DNA from: Candidatus Corynebacterium avicola
GTDB taxonomy: Bacteria > Actinomycetota > Actinomycetes > Mycobacteriales > Mycobacteriaceae
Assembly (NCBI GenBank): GCA_019114135.1
Contig: DXGC01000065.1
Span: 21,884-85,883 of the forward strand
Direction: 5' to 3'
Length of the DNA stretch: 64,000 nucleotides
A program made the translations under genes and the position numbers. The notes beneath the pieces were generated by a model. The model had not been told where the DNA came from, did no database searches, and saw nothing but the letters and a program-made list of their open reading frames with translations. Shown here piece by piece: positions 52,094 to 63,197 of this stretch. How positions within the stretch are numbered: the stretch's first letter is position 1; each line of letters opens with the position of its first letter.

Positions 52094-52504
52094 TCAGTAG
52101 TTCCCTTCCAGGCCGAGCAGTCCGGTGATCTCCACGATCGCACGGTCGAACTGCTGGTAGTAGACGCCGATCAGGCCGCACTCCACGGCGCCCTTGATGT
52201 TGAGGATCGAGTCGTCGACGAGGATGCAGTCATTGACCGGCACCTCGAGGCGCTCCGCGGTGATCTCGAAGATCTCCGGGTCCGGCTTGTCCACGCCGAC
52301 CTCACCGGAGAGGACGGTGGTGTCGACGTAGCCGGCCTGTTCCCAGGTCCGGATCGGGTCGGCGCCGGAGCCGCCGGGATCGTTGGACAGGATCGCCGTC
52401 GCATACCCCGCGTCCTTCGCCGCGGTCAGCACCTTCCGCCACCGACGACGGTCTTCCTCCGCCCCGTCGAGGACGCCACAGTAGTCCACAATCAATGCAC
52501 GCAT
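52094..52504 (-). CDS. HAD superfamily hydrolase-like protein
   Basis: The 136-residue HAD core has motif I IVDYCGVLDG, motif II ILSNDPGG, motif III Lys in VDKPDPEIFEI and motif IV CILVDDSILNIKGA. The first Asp of motif I is present, but the usual second Asp (DxD) is Cys, so phosphatase chemistry may be weakened or altered. No cap domain is visible, and the protein is short for the family. ATG 52504 is 7 nt from CAGAAT (52512-52517, minus strand). It is divergent from an Rv3235-like gene and linked to the DUF6912 gene. Confidence 0.8.
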   Translation of the reverse strand: MRALIVDYCGVLDGAEEDRRRWRKVLTAAKDAGYATAILSNDPGGSGADPIRTWEQAGYVDTTVLSGEVGVDKPDPEIFEITAERLEVPVNDCILVDDSILNIKGAVECGLIGVYYQQFDRAIVEITGLLGLEGNY

Positions 52505-52544
52505 ACCCCACATTCTGCCACGCCCGTGGCTATGCTGTTTGACC
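52505..52544. promoter_or_regulatory. Closely spaced divergent leaderless promoters
   Basis: CAGAAT (minus, 52512-52517) lies 7 nt before ATG 52504. TATGCT (plus, 52531-52536) lies 8 nt before ATG 52545. Only 40 bp separate the start codons, so RNA polymerase cannot occupy both promoters simultaneously. Confidence 0.5.
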
Positions 52545-53075
52545 ATGGGGGACTATCAGGGATGTGGGGAGACGGCCGCGGAGACGTCGGGGAACACGAG
52601 GCTCGACCGGCAGGCCCGGTTCGAGCCGGTACCGGGACTGGTGTACCTTCGCCGACCGCGCGGTGGGACGGTCGTGCGTCAGGACGCAGCGACAGCGACG
52701 GACGGCACGGAACGCGCCGCCGCACCGTCCCCGAACGCACGGAAGAACACGGCCGCAGGCGATGCGGTGGCCCGCCGGGTGGCCATGCTGGTCGGCACGT
52801 GGCTGGAGGTGGTGGACGGACTACGCCCGGTCACCGTCCTGCGCAAGGGTCCCTTCTCCCCCGTCGTGAGCGAGCAGCTCCGCGGGGTCCTGCGTGACGC
52901 CGGCAAGAGCCGGAGGTCCCCTTCGCGCGTGCTCAGTGTGAACCTTCCCCCGACACACCGCGACCGTCTCGGGTTCACTGCCAGTGTCACCCGGGACGGT
53001 CGCGTCAAGGCTGTCGCCGGCCACCTCGCCCGCTACGACGGACAGTGGCGGGTCGAGTCGATCACGCTGATCTGA
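52545..53075 (+). CDS. Rv3235-like protein of unknown function
   Basis: This is a 176-residue protein. The first ~75 residues are Arg/Ala/Thr-rich and probably disordered. The C-terminal half (about 78-176) is compact, with ARRVAMLVGTWLEVVDGLRP and FSPVVSEQLRGVLRDAG and the ending GHLARYDGQWRVESITLI. This matches the Rv3235 family found next to secA in Mycobacteriales. No enzymatic motif is visible. A TTG at 52539 is an alternative start; ATG 52545 is preferred from the promoter spacing. It converges with secA. Confidence 0.75.
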   Translation: MGDYQGCGETAAETSGNTRLDRQARFEPVPGLVYLRRPRGGTVVRQDAATATDGTERAAAPSPNARKNTAAGDAVARRVAMLVGTWLEVVDGLRPVTVLRKGPFSPVVSEQLRGVLRDAGKSRRSPSRVLSVNLPPTHRDRLGFTASVTRDGRVKAVAGHLARYDGQWRVESITLI

Positions 53076-53094
53076 CCCGACCTGGAGGTCAGGA

Positions 53095-53097
<3 letters not shown>
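53068..53097. terminator. Weak convergent terminator
   Basis: CTGACC (53072-53077) pairs with GGTCAG (53087-53092), extended by TGAT / ATCA (53068-53071 / 53094-53097) across a 1-nt bulge. Both stop codons, of the Rv3235-like gene and of secA, lie in the stem. It has no clear T-tract. Confidence 0.4.
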
Positions 53098-55722
<2,625 letters not shown>

Positions 55723-55977
55723 GTGCTGCTCGTCCCTTTACGCTTGGGTATTTTTACGATGCCGACCCCGGGGACACCGGTGGCCGATCATGCAAGATCA
55801 GTCGTTCAGTGTACCTCTGCGGTCATGCACTTGCATAGGTGGTCGGCCCAGGTACCCCAGGTACTCAGCAAAGGCACAGAGCATTGGCAGGCGCATGACT
55901 GCGGCCGGTGACCGGGCAGGAAGCCCGGTCACCGGCCAGGGGGTCTGAGGTGGTCGCTGCGGGGAGATGCGTCCCCT
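55723..55977. terminator. hpf terminator and secA upstream region
   Basis: GGCCGGTGACCGGGC (55903-55917) and GCCCGGTCACCGGCC (55923-55937) make a 15-bp stem with a 5-nt loop downstream of hpf. The rest of the 255 bp leads to secA and is somewhat A/T-rich near 55740-55760. No further gene is visible. Confidence 0.75.
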
Positions 55978-56667
55978 TTACTCAGCAGCGTCCCCTGCGT
56001 CCGCCTCATCGGTCAGCGCGATCAGACCGTAGTCGTAGGCGCGGCGGCGGTAGACGACCGACGGACGACCGGTCGCTTCGTTGACGAACAGGTAGAAGTC
56101 GTGTCCCACCAGCTCCATCTCGCTGAGCGCGTCATCGACGCTGATCGGGGTCGCGGTGTGCTCCTTGGTACGGACGATCTGGCCCGGCTGGAACTGGTCG
56201 GCGTAGGGGTCCACGTCGAACGGACCGGTCTGCGCCTCCTGGGCGTCCTCGGCTTCCTGGACCAGCTCCGCGGTGGCCTCGCCGACGGACACCGGGGCAC
56301 GGTGACCGGAACGGGCGATCTTCCGGCGGGCCTTCACCTTGCGCAGGGAGCGCTCCATCTTGGCGATGGCTGCCTCGAGGGCGGCGTAGAAGGAATCCTC
56401 CTTGGCCTCGGCGCGGGCGATGTGGCCCTTGCCGGAGGCGGTGATCTGGATACGGTCCGACTCATCGGCACGACGGGGGTTGCGCTCGTGCTGCAGCTCC
56501 ACGTGGAAGTAGGTCAGGGTCGGATCAAGTCGCTCCACCTTGGCGAGCTTCGCGTTCACCCGGTCGGCGAAGTGCTCCGGAACCTCGACGTTACGGCCGG
56601 TGATCTCCACCTGGGCCTCCGGGGCAGCGCCTTCTGCGGTGATGTCCTGCTGGTTCTGGACGGTCAT
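55978..56667 (-). CDS. hpf: Long-form ribosome hibernation promoting factor HPF
   Basis: The 229-residue protein has an N-terminal S30AE domain (about 20-125; EITGRNVEVPEHFADRVNAK and YAALEAAIAKMERSLRKVK). After a linker comes the C-terminal dimerisation domain (about 165-225; KEHTATPISVDDALSEMELV and HDFYLFVNEATGRPSVVYRR). This two-domain form dimerises 70S ribosomes into 100S particles in stationary phase. GGGAGG lies about 8 nt before ATG. It sits between comF and secA as in other corynebacteria. Confidence 0.95.
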   Translation of the reverse strand: MTVQNQQDITAEGAAPEAQVEITGRNVEVPEHFADRVNAKLAKVERLDPTLTYFHVELQHERNPRRADESDRIQITASGKGHIARAEAKEDSFYAALEAAIAKMERSLRKVKARRKIARSGHRAPVSVGEATAELVQEAEDAQEAQTGPFDVDPYADQFQPGQIVRTKEHTATPISVDDALSEMELVGHDFYLFVNEATGRPSVVYRRRAYDYGLIALTDEADAGDAAE

Positions 56668-56836
56668 TCCAAACCTCCCTGGGTCCTCGCCGTCGGCCCC
56701 GGTGAGCGGGATTGCCCGCCGGGCTCAACCGACGACTTCGTTCCCTTTCCGATAGTACGCACGCTTTGGCGACCGTGGTGGAGCCCGAGGTCACCCGTAC
56801 CCCTTCACCACCCCTGGGGTTAGGACGGGGGTATCG

Positions 56837-57577
56837 TCAGGCCTCCGCGACGACCACGGCGGCCGAGACCCGGACACCTCTGGCAGCCAATCCCACAGTG
56901 AATCCCCCCATGGTGGCACCAGTGGTGGTCACGTCGTCGACGATGCACGCCCTGGCCCTGTCACGACGCAGCAGGCGTCGCAGGCGGTTCAACCCAGCCT
57001 CGTCGAAACGTAGTGTGCGCACGATGTTCTCCCGACGCTGCGCGCGGCCCAACCCGACCGAGTCCCGCGCGGACTCCGCCTGGTGCGCGGGTGCCACGAC
57101 GTCCACACAGCCGCTGTACACACCGCGCCCGCTCTGTGTGTTCAGACTCTCCGCCGCCCACCGTGCCGCCCGGTCAACCACGCACCCGCCCCGCTGCCGG
57201 GCTGCAGTCCGGGTTGTCGGCGCAGGTACGAGCACCAGCGGGGACAGCCGTGGGTCGGCGAGCACCCCTTCGGCGACGAGGTGTCGCACCGTCCCGGCGA
57301 TCACATCCCCCATCACCGTCACCGCTTCGGGACGCAGGTGCTCCTTGGCCGCCAGCACCAGTCCCCGGTGCGCACCACCGTAGGGACCGGCGGCGAACAC
57401 CGGTAGTCCGGCCGAGGGGAACCCCAGGCGGATCGCCGGGCGGCGCAGCGACGCCGCACAGCCCCGGCACAAGGGCACGCCGGACTCCGCCGGTGGGACG
57501 TCCACCGCCGCACAGCACACGCAGTCGCGCCGCCACACCAGGTCGGTGACGTCACCGACACTTCCCCAGTCCCCCAC
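56837..57577 (-). CDS. ComF-family phosphoribosyltransferase-like protein
   Basis: This is a 246-residue ComF/GntX-type protein with an N-terminal zinc-ribbon-like part (WRRDCVCCAAVD and PLCRGCAASL) and a type I PRTase domain with the PRPP loop ARACIVDDVTTTGATMGG. The C-terminus ends AAVVVAEA. In naturally competent bacteria ComF helps DNA uptake; in most actinobacteria its function is unknown. Start choice is uncertain: GTG 57577 is preceded by GATCGGGGTG, while an ATG 43 codons upstream lies inside lpqB and encodes an Arg/Ser-rich peptide that is not family-like. Downstream of lpqB by 28 bp, so likely in the mtrAB-lpqB operon. Confidence 0.82.
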   Translation of the reverse strand: MGDWGSVGDVTDLVWRRDCVCCAAVDVPPAESGVPLCRGCAASLRRPAIRLGFPSAGLPVFAAGPYGGAHRGLVLAAKEHLRPEAVTVMGDVIAGTVRHLVAEGVLADPRLSPLVLVPAPTTRTAARQRGGCVVDRAARWAAESLNTQSGRGVYSGCVDVVAPAHQAESARDSVGLGRAQRRENIVRTLRFDEAGLNRLRRLLRRDRARACIVDDVTTTGATMGGFTVGLAARGVRVSAAVVVAEA

Positions 57578-57605
57578 CCGGCACCCCGATCCTGATCTGT
57601 CCGAG

Positions 57606-59417
57606 TCAGTTCGGCACGATCGGGATCGCCCGGCTACCCTGCAGCGAGGACACCTCGCGCCAGAACCTGCTGTCGGAGTCGTCCAGGTCGAGCTGCATGA
57701 CCGCACGGTCGTCGAGGACGTACATCGTCGACCCCGCCGCCGCCACGCGGACCACCGGCGGAGTCACGTTGCGACTCGACAGCTGGACGGCTTCCGAGCC
57801 ATCCGAGGACACGACCCACGCCGGGGCGTCCTGGTCGTTGGTGCCGACCAACAAGGTCCCGTCCTCGCGCCAGTCGACGTCCTGCACCGTGTCGCCCAGA
57901 CGCTGTCCGATCTCGGTCGGTGTACCGAGCTTCACCGTCGTGGTGTTGTCGGAGTCCCCGGATTCCCCGGAGTCGCCGGAGTCTTCAGAATCCTGGGTTT
58001 CCTCGATGATCGGCACGATGAACATCCGTCGGTTGATCAGCACCACCGCACGGGTCCCGTCACGGGACACGTTGAACACGCTCATCCGGCTGCCACGCAT
58101 GCCGAGACTGTCCAGCTCAGAGGCGTCGACGTGGATCTCCTCCGGGTCCGAGTCCGTGCCGGCGGAGACGTACTTCCGCACGCGCTGACCGTCCGCGACC
58201 ACGTAGAGACTGCTCCCGTCGCCGGTCCAGCTCGGGCGGGTGAGGTTGCCGGCGGAGGTCAGGGTCTCCGGTTCCTCCTCCGGCTTCCCGACCAGGAGCT
58301 CCTGCCGATCGTCCCCGTCGTTGGTCACCGCCGCGATGCGTTCGGTGCGTGCCGAGGTGCTGGCCCAGGCGACGTTCTGTCCCGTCCAGCCCGCGATCGG
58401 CTCCGCCACGCCGTCCTCGATCGACAGGATCGAGCCGTTCTGCACCGCCTGGGTGAGCGTCCTCTCCTCCCCGCTGGGTGCGAAGTCGGCCACGTCGCGG
58501 ACCGTCCAGTCCTCCCGGCCTTCCTCGGTCATCGCCACGCCGTCGGCGAGGATCCGGTAGGGACCACGGATGTCCGCTTCGGCGAGGGTCCAGATGATCT
58601 GGGCGGCCAGGGCCTCGCGGTCACCTGCAGACAGTTCCGCGACACCGGTGAGCTCGACGGTGAAGGTACCGTCCTCGTCCACACTGGTCTTGACTCCGTC
58701 GGCTTCCGGGAAGGCGGACTCCGAAGCCTCCGCCATCGTGTCCCGCGGTCCCCACCCGAGCAGGGAGACCAGGGAGAAACCGATGTTCTCCTGCTGGCTG
58801 TAGACCCACCGCCGGTCCGGGACGAGGAAGCTCCGGGTCGGGTCCAGGAAGTAGAGGTTGCGGGCCTGGTAGGTGGACTGGAAGTCGGCGCGGTCCATGA
58901 CCACCCCGTCCGGCAGAGAGTCGATGCGCCAGCCGTCCCCGTGGCGGGTCAGCTCGATCTCCTCCTCGTACGGGGTGCTCTCCGGTCTGAAGACTCCACC
59001 GGTGCCCAGCTGTCCGATGATGGTGCCTCGCACCATGTACGTCAGGGTGTCACCGCTGACCGCACTGGTGGCGTTGATGTCCAGCTGGTCCAGGATCATC
59101 GTCGACTCTCCGTCGACCCAGTTGTCCTCGGCATCCGAGCTGAGGAACTCCTTGGCCGCCTCCCGGTTGCTCCCCGGATGCGTCGCGGCGAGATAGAAGT
59201 CGCGCAGCATCTGGTACGGATCCTGGCTGTCGTCCGGGCCGGGCAGGTCGTCGGCGTCCGGCACCGGAGCGTAGGACGACACAGCCTCCGGGGTGGAGCT
59301 CCCGGGCAGGGTCGTGCAGGCCGCCAACGGGGTAAGCAGCAGCGGCACCATGACCGCCGTCGTGACTGTGCGGGTACCCGTACGAGTGCCCGTGCGTGTG
59401 AGGAAGCGTCTAGTCAT
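57606..59417 (-). CDS. lpqB: Lipoprotein LpqB
   Basis: The 603-residue lipoprotein partners the MtrAB two-component system outside the membrane. It begins with a basic, Thr/Arg-repeat n-region (MTRRFLTRTGTRTGTRT) and the lipobox LTPLAACTTLPG, with Cys at about residue 34. A GerMN-like region (about 100-220, RNLYFLDPTRSFLVPDRRWV) and a beta-propeller-like C-terminal half follow. It includes an acidic insert rich in Asp/Ser/Glu (SEDSGDSGESGDSDN). ATG 59417 overlaps the mtrB stop by 8 bp. In mycobacteria LpqB modulates MtrB activity and cell-wall integrity. Confidence 0.93.
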   Translation of the reverse strand: MTRRFLTRTGTRTGTRTVTTAVMVPLLLTPLAACTTLPGSSTPEAVSSYAPVPDADDLPGPDDSQDPYQMLRDFYLAATHPGSNREAAKEFLSSDAEDNWVDGESTMILDQLDINATSAVSGDTLTYMVRGTIIGQLGTGGVFRPESTPYEEEIELTRHGDGWRIDSLPDGVVMDRADFQSTYQARNLYFLDPTRSFLVPDRRWVYSQQENIGFSLVSLLGWGPRDTMAEASESAFPEADGVKTSVDEDGTFTVELTGVAELSAGDREALAAQIIWTLAEADIRGPYRILADGVAMTEEGREDWTVRDVADFAPSGEERTLTQAVQNGSILSIEDGVAEPIAGWTGQNVAWASTSARTERIAAVTNDGDDRQELLVGKPEEEPETLTSAGNLTRPSWTGDGSSLYVVADGQRVRKYVSAGTDSDPEEIHVDASELDSLGMRGSRMSVFNVSRDGTRAVVLINRRMFIVPIIEETQDSEDSGDSGESGDSDNTTTVKLGTPTEIGQRLGDTVQDVDWREDGTLLVGTNDQDAPAWVVSSDGSEAVQLSSRNVTPPVVRVAAAGSTMYVLDDRAVMQLDLDDSDSRFWREVSSLQGSRAIPIVPN

Positions 59418-61764
59418 CACGTGGCTCCGTCCCGTCCCAGTCGTCGTCGTGGGCGTCGTCCCACCCGTCCTCAACGGAGTCGTCCCACCCGTCGTCCATG
59501 TCCTCGGCCTCCTGCAGGGCGATCCGCAGCTCCTCCTCGGTCAGCCCCTCGAAGGCGCTGAGGTCGACGCCGAGGGTCGACGACGAGCCGGCCTCGACGT
59601 CGACGGAGTCGAACCGGTCGACGCCGTCATCATCGCTGCCGTCTTCGTTACCGTCTGAAACTTCCGGGGCGACGGCGTCGTCGATCACGTATGAGTCGAC
59701 CGGGTCGTCAGCTTCGTCAGAGTTGTCTGTGCTCTCCGGGGCGTCCATGTCCGGCAGGTCGTCGATGTCGGTGACGTTGTCGGCCTCGGTCTCGGCGTCG
59801 GTGAAGGTGTCGAGGGCCATGTCGGACGCCGTCTCAGCACCGGTGGTGCCGTCGTCGTCGGCGCCCGTCGGCTGGTCGTTCTCCTCCACCGGGTCGACCT
59901 CGAGCGGAAGCGGGGAGGTCCGGACGACCTCGCCGGGCACCCTCGGGAGGGTCAGTCGGAAGCAGGCACCCACGCCTTGTTCACCGGCGGCCTCCAGACG
60001 ACCACCGTGCAGCTGGGCGTCCTCCTTGGCGATCGCCAGCCCCAGTCCGGTGCCGCCGGTACGCCGCTCACGCGACGGGTCGGAGCGCCAGAAGCGGTTG
60101 AAGACCAGGTCGGCCTCGCCGTCCTTCAGTCCCATTCCGTGGTCGACGACCGTCACCGCCAGCGACTCCGCGCTGCGCCGCATCGTCACCTTCACCGGAC
60201 GACCCTCGCTGTGGTCGACGGCGTTGGCCAGCAGGTTACGCAGGATGCGCTCGACCCGACGGGAGTCGACCTCCTCCATCACAGGCTCGGCGGGCAGATC
60301 CAGCTGGATCTCACAGCCCACCTCGTCGGCGAGTGCCCGCAGCTGCTCCATGGTGGACTTCACCACACCGCGCACGTCGATGACCTCGCGGGACAGGTTG
60401 GCGACGCCGGCGTCGTGCCGGGAGATCTCCAGCAGGTCGCCGAGCAGCATCTCGAAGCGGTCCAGCTCCGCGTTCATCAGCTCCGAGGCACGGCGGGTGA
60501 CAGGGTCCAGATCCTCGGCGTTGGCGTGGATCAGGTCGGCAGCCATTCGCACCGTGGTCAGCGGGGTACGTAGCTCGTGGGAGACGTCGGAGGTGAACTG
60601 CTGCTGCAGCGAGCCGAACTCCTCGAGCTGACGGATCTGGTACGAGAGCTTCTCCGCCATCTCGTTGAAGCTGATCGCCAGTCGGGCGACCTCGTCCTGC
60701 CCGTCGACGGCCATGCGCTCACGCATGTGGCCGGCGGAGAAGCGCTCGGCGATGCGTGAGGCGGTACGCACGGGGACGGTGAGCTGTTGCGAGAACACCC
60801 AGGCGATCACCACGAGCAGCACCATGAGGACCACGCCACCGGCGAGCAGCAGGCCGCGCATCAAGGCCATCGTGGATTCCTCGTTGTCCAACGGCATCAC
60901 CAGGTAGAGCTCAAGTCCCTGAATGTCCGTTCCCACCGGGGTGCCCACGACCAGTGCCTTGTACCGGCCGGAGTCCCGCTCGACGGTGGTGTACTGGGTC
61001 GACACCTGGTCCTGCTGGACGAAATCCCGGAGGCTGTCCGGGACGGCGTGGTCATCGGGACTGGAGATGTCGCCGCCGGTGGCGTCCGCCGCGATGATCA
61101 CCGGTTCATAGACCGTGCTGGTGGTGGTCTGGTCGACGGCGGCCGAGCGGTCGCTCAACGCCGCCCGGGCGTTGTTGATCCTCAGTTGGGGCGAGGTGGA
61201 GGTGTCCGTGGTCCGGATCTGCTCCTCGACGATCGACCTGGCCCGGTCGATCTCCTCGATCGCCGCACGGTTCTTGGCGTCGAGCAGCTGCTGGCCGACG
61301 AAGCTCGTCAGCACGAAACCGAGGGCCATGACCACCAGCAGGGAGGAACCGAGCACACTGCCGATGACACGGACCTGGATGGACGTCCGCCACCGTTGGC
61401 TGAGTTTCTCGAGCAAGGTGCGCCCGAACGTCGCCGGTCGCCGGACGAGGATCTTCAAGCCGTCGAGGATGCCGATGTCACCCAGTTCGCCGCGCGGGGC
61501 CCTGCGCGGGTCCGCCTCATCGCCGACCCGGGAGCGCCGTCGGGCGAAGTCGGCGTGGACGTCCCGGGTGAAGGGCAGGATCGACCGACCCGGTGCCTTT
61601 CCGCTGTCGCTGCCGCTGGCGGCGGTGTCGCTGGCGGAGCTGCTGCCGGTGTCTGCAGCGCTGCCGGCACTGCCGGCACTGCCGGCACTGTCAGCACTGC
61701 CGGAATCGCCGCTGGCCGAAGTGGTGCCAGCGGCGTCCGGATCCTGGTTATCCTCGGCGGACAT
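59410..61764 (-). CDS. mtrB: Sensor histidine kinase MtrB
   Basis: MtrB senses envelope or division state and phosphorylates MtrA. The 784 residues start with a Ser/Ala/Gly-rich disordered tail (about 60), then TM1 (about 136-160), an extracytoplasmic sensor, TM2 (about 302-324), a HAMP domain, HisKA with TSDVSHELRTPLT (His396) and HATPase with NLLANAVDHSEG (N box), DHGMGLKDGE and GGTGLGLAIAKEDAQLHGG. The kinase ends near residue 620, after which 160 acidic residues (Asp/Glu/Ser) form an unusual C-terminal extension. The stop overlaps lpqB. It lies 15 bp after mtrA. Confidence 0.95.
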   Translation of the reverse strand: MSAEDNQDPDAAGTTSASGDSGSADSAGSAGSAGSAADTGSSSASDTAASGSDSGKAPGRSILPFTRDVHADFARRRSRVGDEADPRRAPRGELGDIGILDGLKILVRRPATFGRTLLEKLSQRWRTSIQVRVIGSVLGSSLLVVMALGFVLTSFVGQQLLDAKNRAAIEEIDRARSIVEEQIRTTDTSTSPQLRINNARAALSDRSAAVDQTTTSTVYEPVIIAADATGGDISSPDDHAVPDSLRDFVQQDQVSTQYTTVERDSGRYKALVVGTPVGTDIQGLELYLVMPLDNEESTMALMRGLLLAGGVVLMVLLVVIAWVFSQQLTVPVRTASRIAERFSAGHMRERMAVDGQDEVARLAISFNEMAEKLSYQIRQLEEFGSLQQQFTSDVSHELRTPLTTVRMAADLIHANAEDLDPVTRRASELMNAELDRFEMLLGDLLEISRHDAGVANLSREVIDVRGVVKSTMEQLRALADEVGCEIQLDLPAEPVMEEVDSRRVERILRNLLANAVDHSEGRPVKVTMRRSAESLAVTVVDHGMGLKDGEADLVFNRFWRSDPSRERRTGGTGLGLAIAKEDAQLHGGRLEAAGEQGVGACFRLTLPRVPGEVVRTSPLPLEVDPVEENDQPTGADDDGTTGAETASDMALDTFTDAETEADNVTDIDDLPDMDAPESTDNSDEADDPVDSYVIDDAVAPEVSDGNEDGSDDDGVDRFDSVDVEAGSSSTLGVDLSAFEGLTEEELRIALQEAEDMDDGWDDSVEDGWDDAHDDDWDGTEPRDD
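61661..61705 (-). repeat. 9-bp in-frame tandem repeat in mtrB
   Basis: Five consecutive units of CTGCCGGCA (two of them diverged, CTGTCAGCA and CTGCCGGAA) span 61661-61705 and encode Gly-Ser-Ala type tripeptides in the N-terminal disordered tail of MtrB. Unit changes would leave the frame intact. Confidence 0.85.
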
Positions 61765-61779
61765 CTCCCGGTGGCTCCC

Positions 61780-62454
61780 CTACTCCCCGGTCTTGTAGCC
61801 GACGCCGCGGACGGTCTGGATGATCTTCGGGTTGTCCGGGTCCTGCTCGACCTTGGAGCGCAGGCGCTGGATGTGCACGTTGACCAGGCGGGTGTCGCCG
61901 GACTTGCGGTAGCCCCATACACGCTCCAGCAGCTCCTCACGGGAGAAGACCTGCCGCGGTCGGGATGCCAGGGTCGCCAGCAGCTCGAACTCGATCGGGG
62001 TCAGCGAGATGGGTGCCCCACCACGGGTCACCTGGTGTCCACCGAAGTCGATGGTGAGGTCGGCGACCTTCACCGACTCCGGGGTGTCCTCCGGAGCGCG
62101 GCGCAGCCGGGCGCGCACCCGGGCGACGAGCTCCTTGGGCTTGAACGGCTTGGGCACGTAGTCGTCGGCGCCGGACTCCAGGCCCAGCACCACGTCGACC
62201 GTGTCGGTCTTGGCGGTGAGCATGACGACGGGGGCGGTGGAGAACTCACGGATCGCCCGGCACACGTCGACACCGCCGAGCCCCGGGAGCATGAGGTCGA
62301 GCAGGACGAGGTCGGGGTCCTCGACGCGGGCGGCGTCCACCGCCTGGGCACCGTCACCGACGACGACAGTGTCGAAGCCCTCGCCCTGCAGGACGATGGT
62401 CAACATCTCGGAGATCGCGGGGTCGTCATCGACGACGAGAATCTTGGCAGCCAT
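61780..62454 (-). CDS. mtrA: DNA-binding response regulator MtrA
   Basis: This 224-residue OmpR-family regulator has a receiver domain (about 1-115) starting MAAKILVVDDDPAISEML, with the phospho-acceptor Asp53 in VLLDLMLPGLGG, Thr in VVMLTAKTDT and Lys in VPKPFKPKELVAR. The DNA-binding domain follows, with SLTPIEFELLATLASRPR, SREELLERVWGYR and VNVHIQRLRSKVE. In actinobacteria MtrA controls cell-wall hydrolase, replication and osmoregulation genes; secreted peptidase genes such as the M23 gene here are typical targets. The start ATG is supported by the family N-terminus. It forms an operon with mtrB and lpqB. Confidence 0.96.
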   Translation of the reverse strand: MAAKILVVDDDPAISEMLTIVLQGEGFDTVVVGDGAQAVDAARVEDPDLVLLDLMLPGLGGVDVCRAIREFSTAPVVMLTAKTDTVDVVLGLESGADDYVPKPFKPKELVARVRARLRRAPEDTPESVKVADLTIDFGGHQVTRGGAPISLTPIEFELLATLASRPRQVFSREELLERVWGYRKSGDTRLVNVHIQRLRSKVEQDPDNPKIIQTVRGVGYKTGE

Positions 62455-62492
62455 GGGTAACAGTCTGTCACATTGCAGGCCCTTGGCGGTCG

Positions 62493-63185
62493 TCAGTCCT
62501 CGGTGGGTGCACCAGACTCTGCGTTGTTGACCTCGTTCTCGACCGCATCGGCGACCTCGGCCAGCTGTCCGTCGAGCGCGGAGCGCTCACCACTGTTGTC
62601 CAGGACGATCCACGGCGAGTTCCACTGCGCCGCCGCGAGCGCCCGGTAGGCCTCCAGTGTGCGGGACTGCAGCCCACCGTCGGCCTCGTAGGCGTCGACC
62701 GCACGGTCGGCGTCCTCCTCGGCTCGGGAGGCGACGCGTCCGGCGGTGACCGAGTCCGGCACGTCCACCAGGATCTGCAGGTCCGGGACGGGGACGCCGA
62801 GCTGGGCGAACTCCAGGTCCTCGACCCAGGCCACGACCTCGCCGGTCGCGGCGTCCTGCGACAGGCGCGCGGCAGAGTACGCCGCATTCGAGGCGACCCA
62901 GCGGTCCAGCAGGACCACGTAGCCGTCCTCGTCGAAGCCGGCGAGCTCGGCGGCGACCTCTGCCCTGTCGAGCGCGAACATCGTCGCCATGCCGTGCACG
63001 GAGTCGACGAGGTCGCCCATCTCGCCGTGTAGCGCGGCGGAGGCCAGCTGCGCGTGGACCGAGGTCTCGTAGCGGGGGAAGGCCAGGCGGGCGACCGGGA
63101 TCTCCCGGGAGAGGAGCTCGGCCTCTAGTGCGGTGACCAGGGTGTTCTTCCCTGCGCCGTCGATCCCCTCGAACGCGATGATCAC
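62493..63185 (-). CDS. tmk: Thymidylate kinase Tmk
   Basis: Tmk converts dTMP to dTDP. The 230-residue protein has the P-loop AFEGIDGAGKNTLVTAL, ARLAFPRYETSVHAQLA (DR-type dTMP-binding region) and VVLLDRWVASNAAYSAARL, a strongly mycobacterial-type sequence that differs from E. coli Tmk. The C-terminal lid region is long. The start is GTG 63185 with AGGGG about 9 nt upstream; the frame lies 12 bp downstream of sahH. It is in the conserved order sahH-tmk-mtrA-mtrB-lpqB. Confidence 0.95.
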   Translation of the reverse strand: MIIAFEGIDGAGKNTLVTALEAELLSREIPVARLAFPRYETSVHAQLASAALHGEMGDLVDSVHGMATMFALDRAEVAAELAGFDEDGYVVLLDRWVASNAAYSAARLSQDAATGEVVAWVEDLEFAQLGVPVPDLQILVDVPDSVTAGRVASRAEEDADRAVDAYEADGGLQSRTLEAYRALAAAQWNSPWIVLDNSGERSALDGQLAEVADAVENEVNNAESGAPTED

Positions 63186-63197
63186 GTGCTTGAACCC

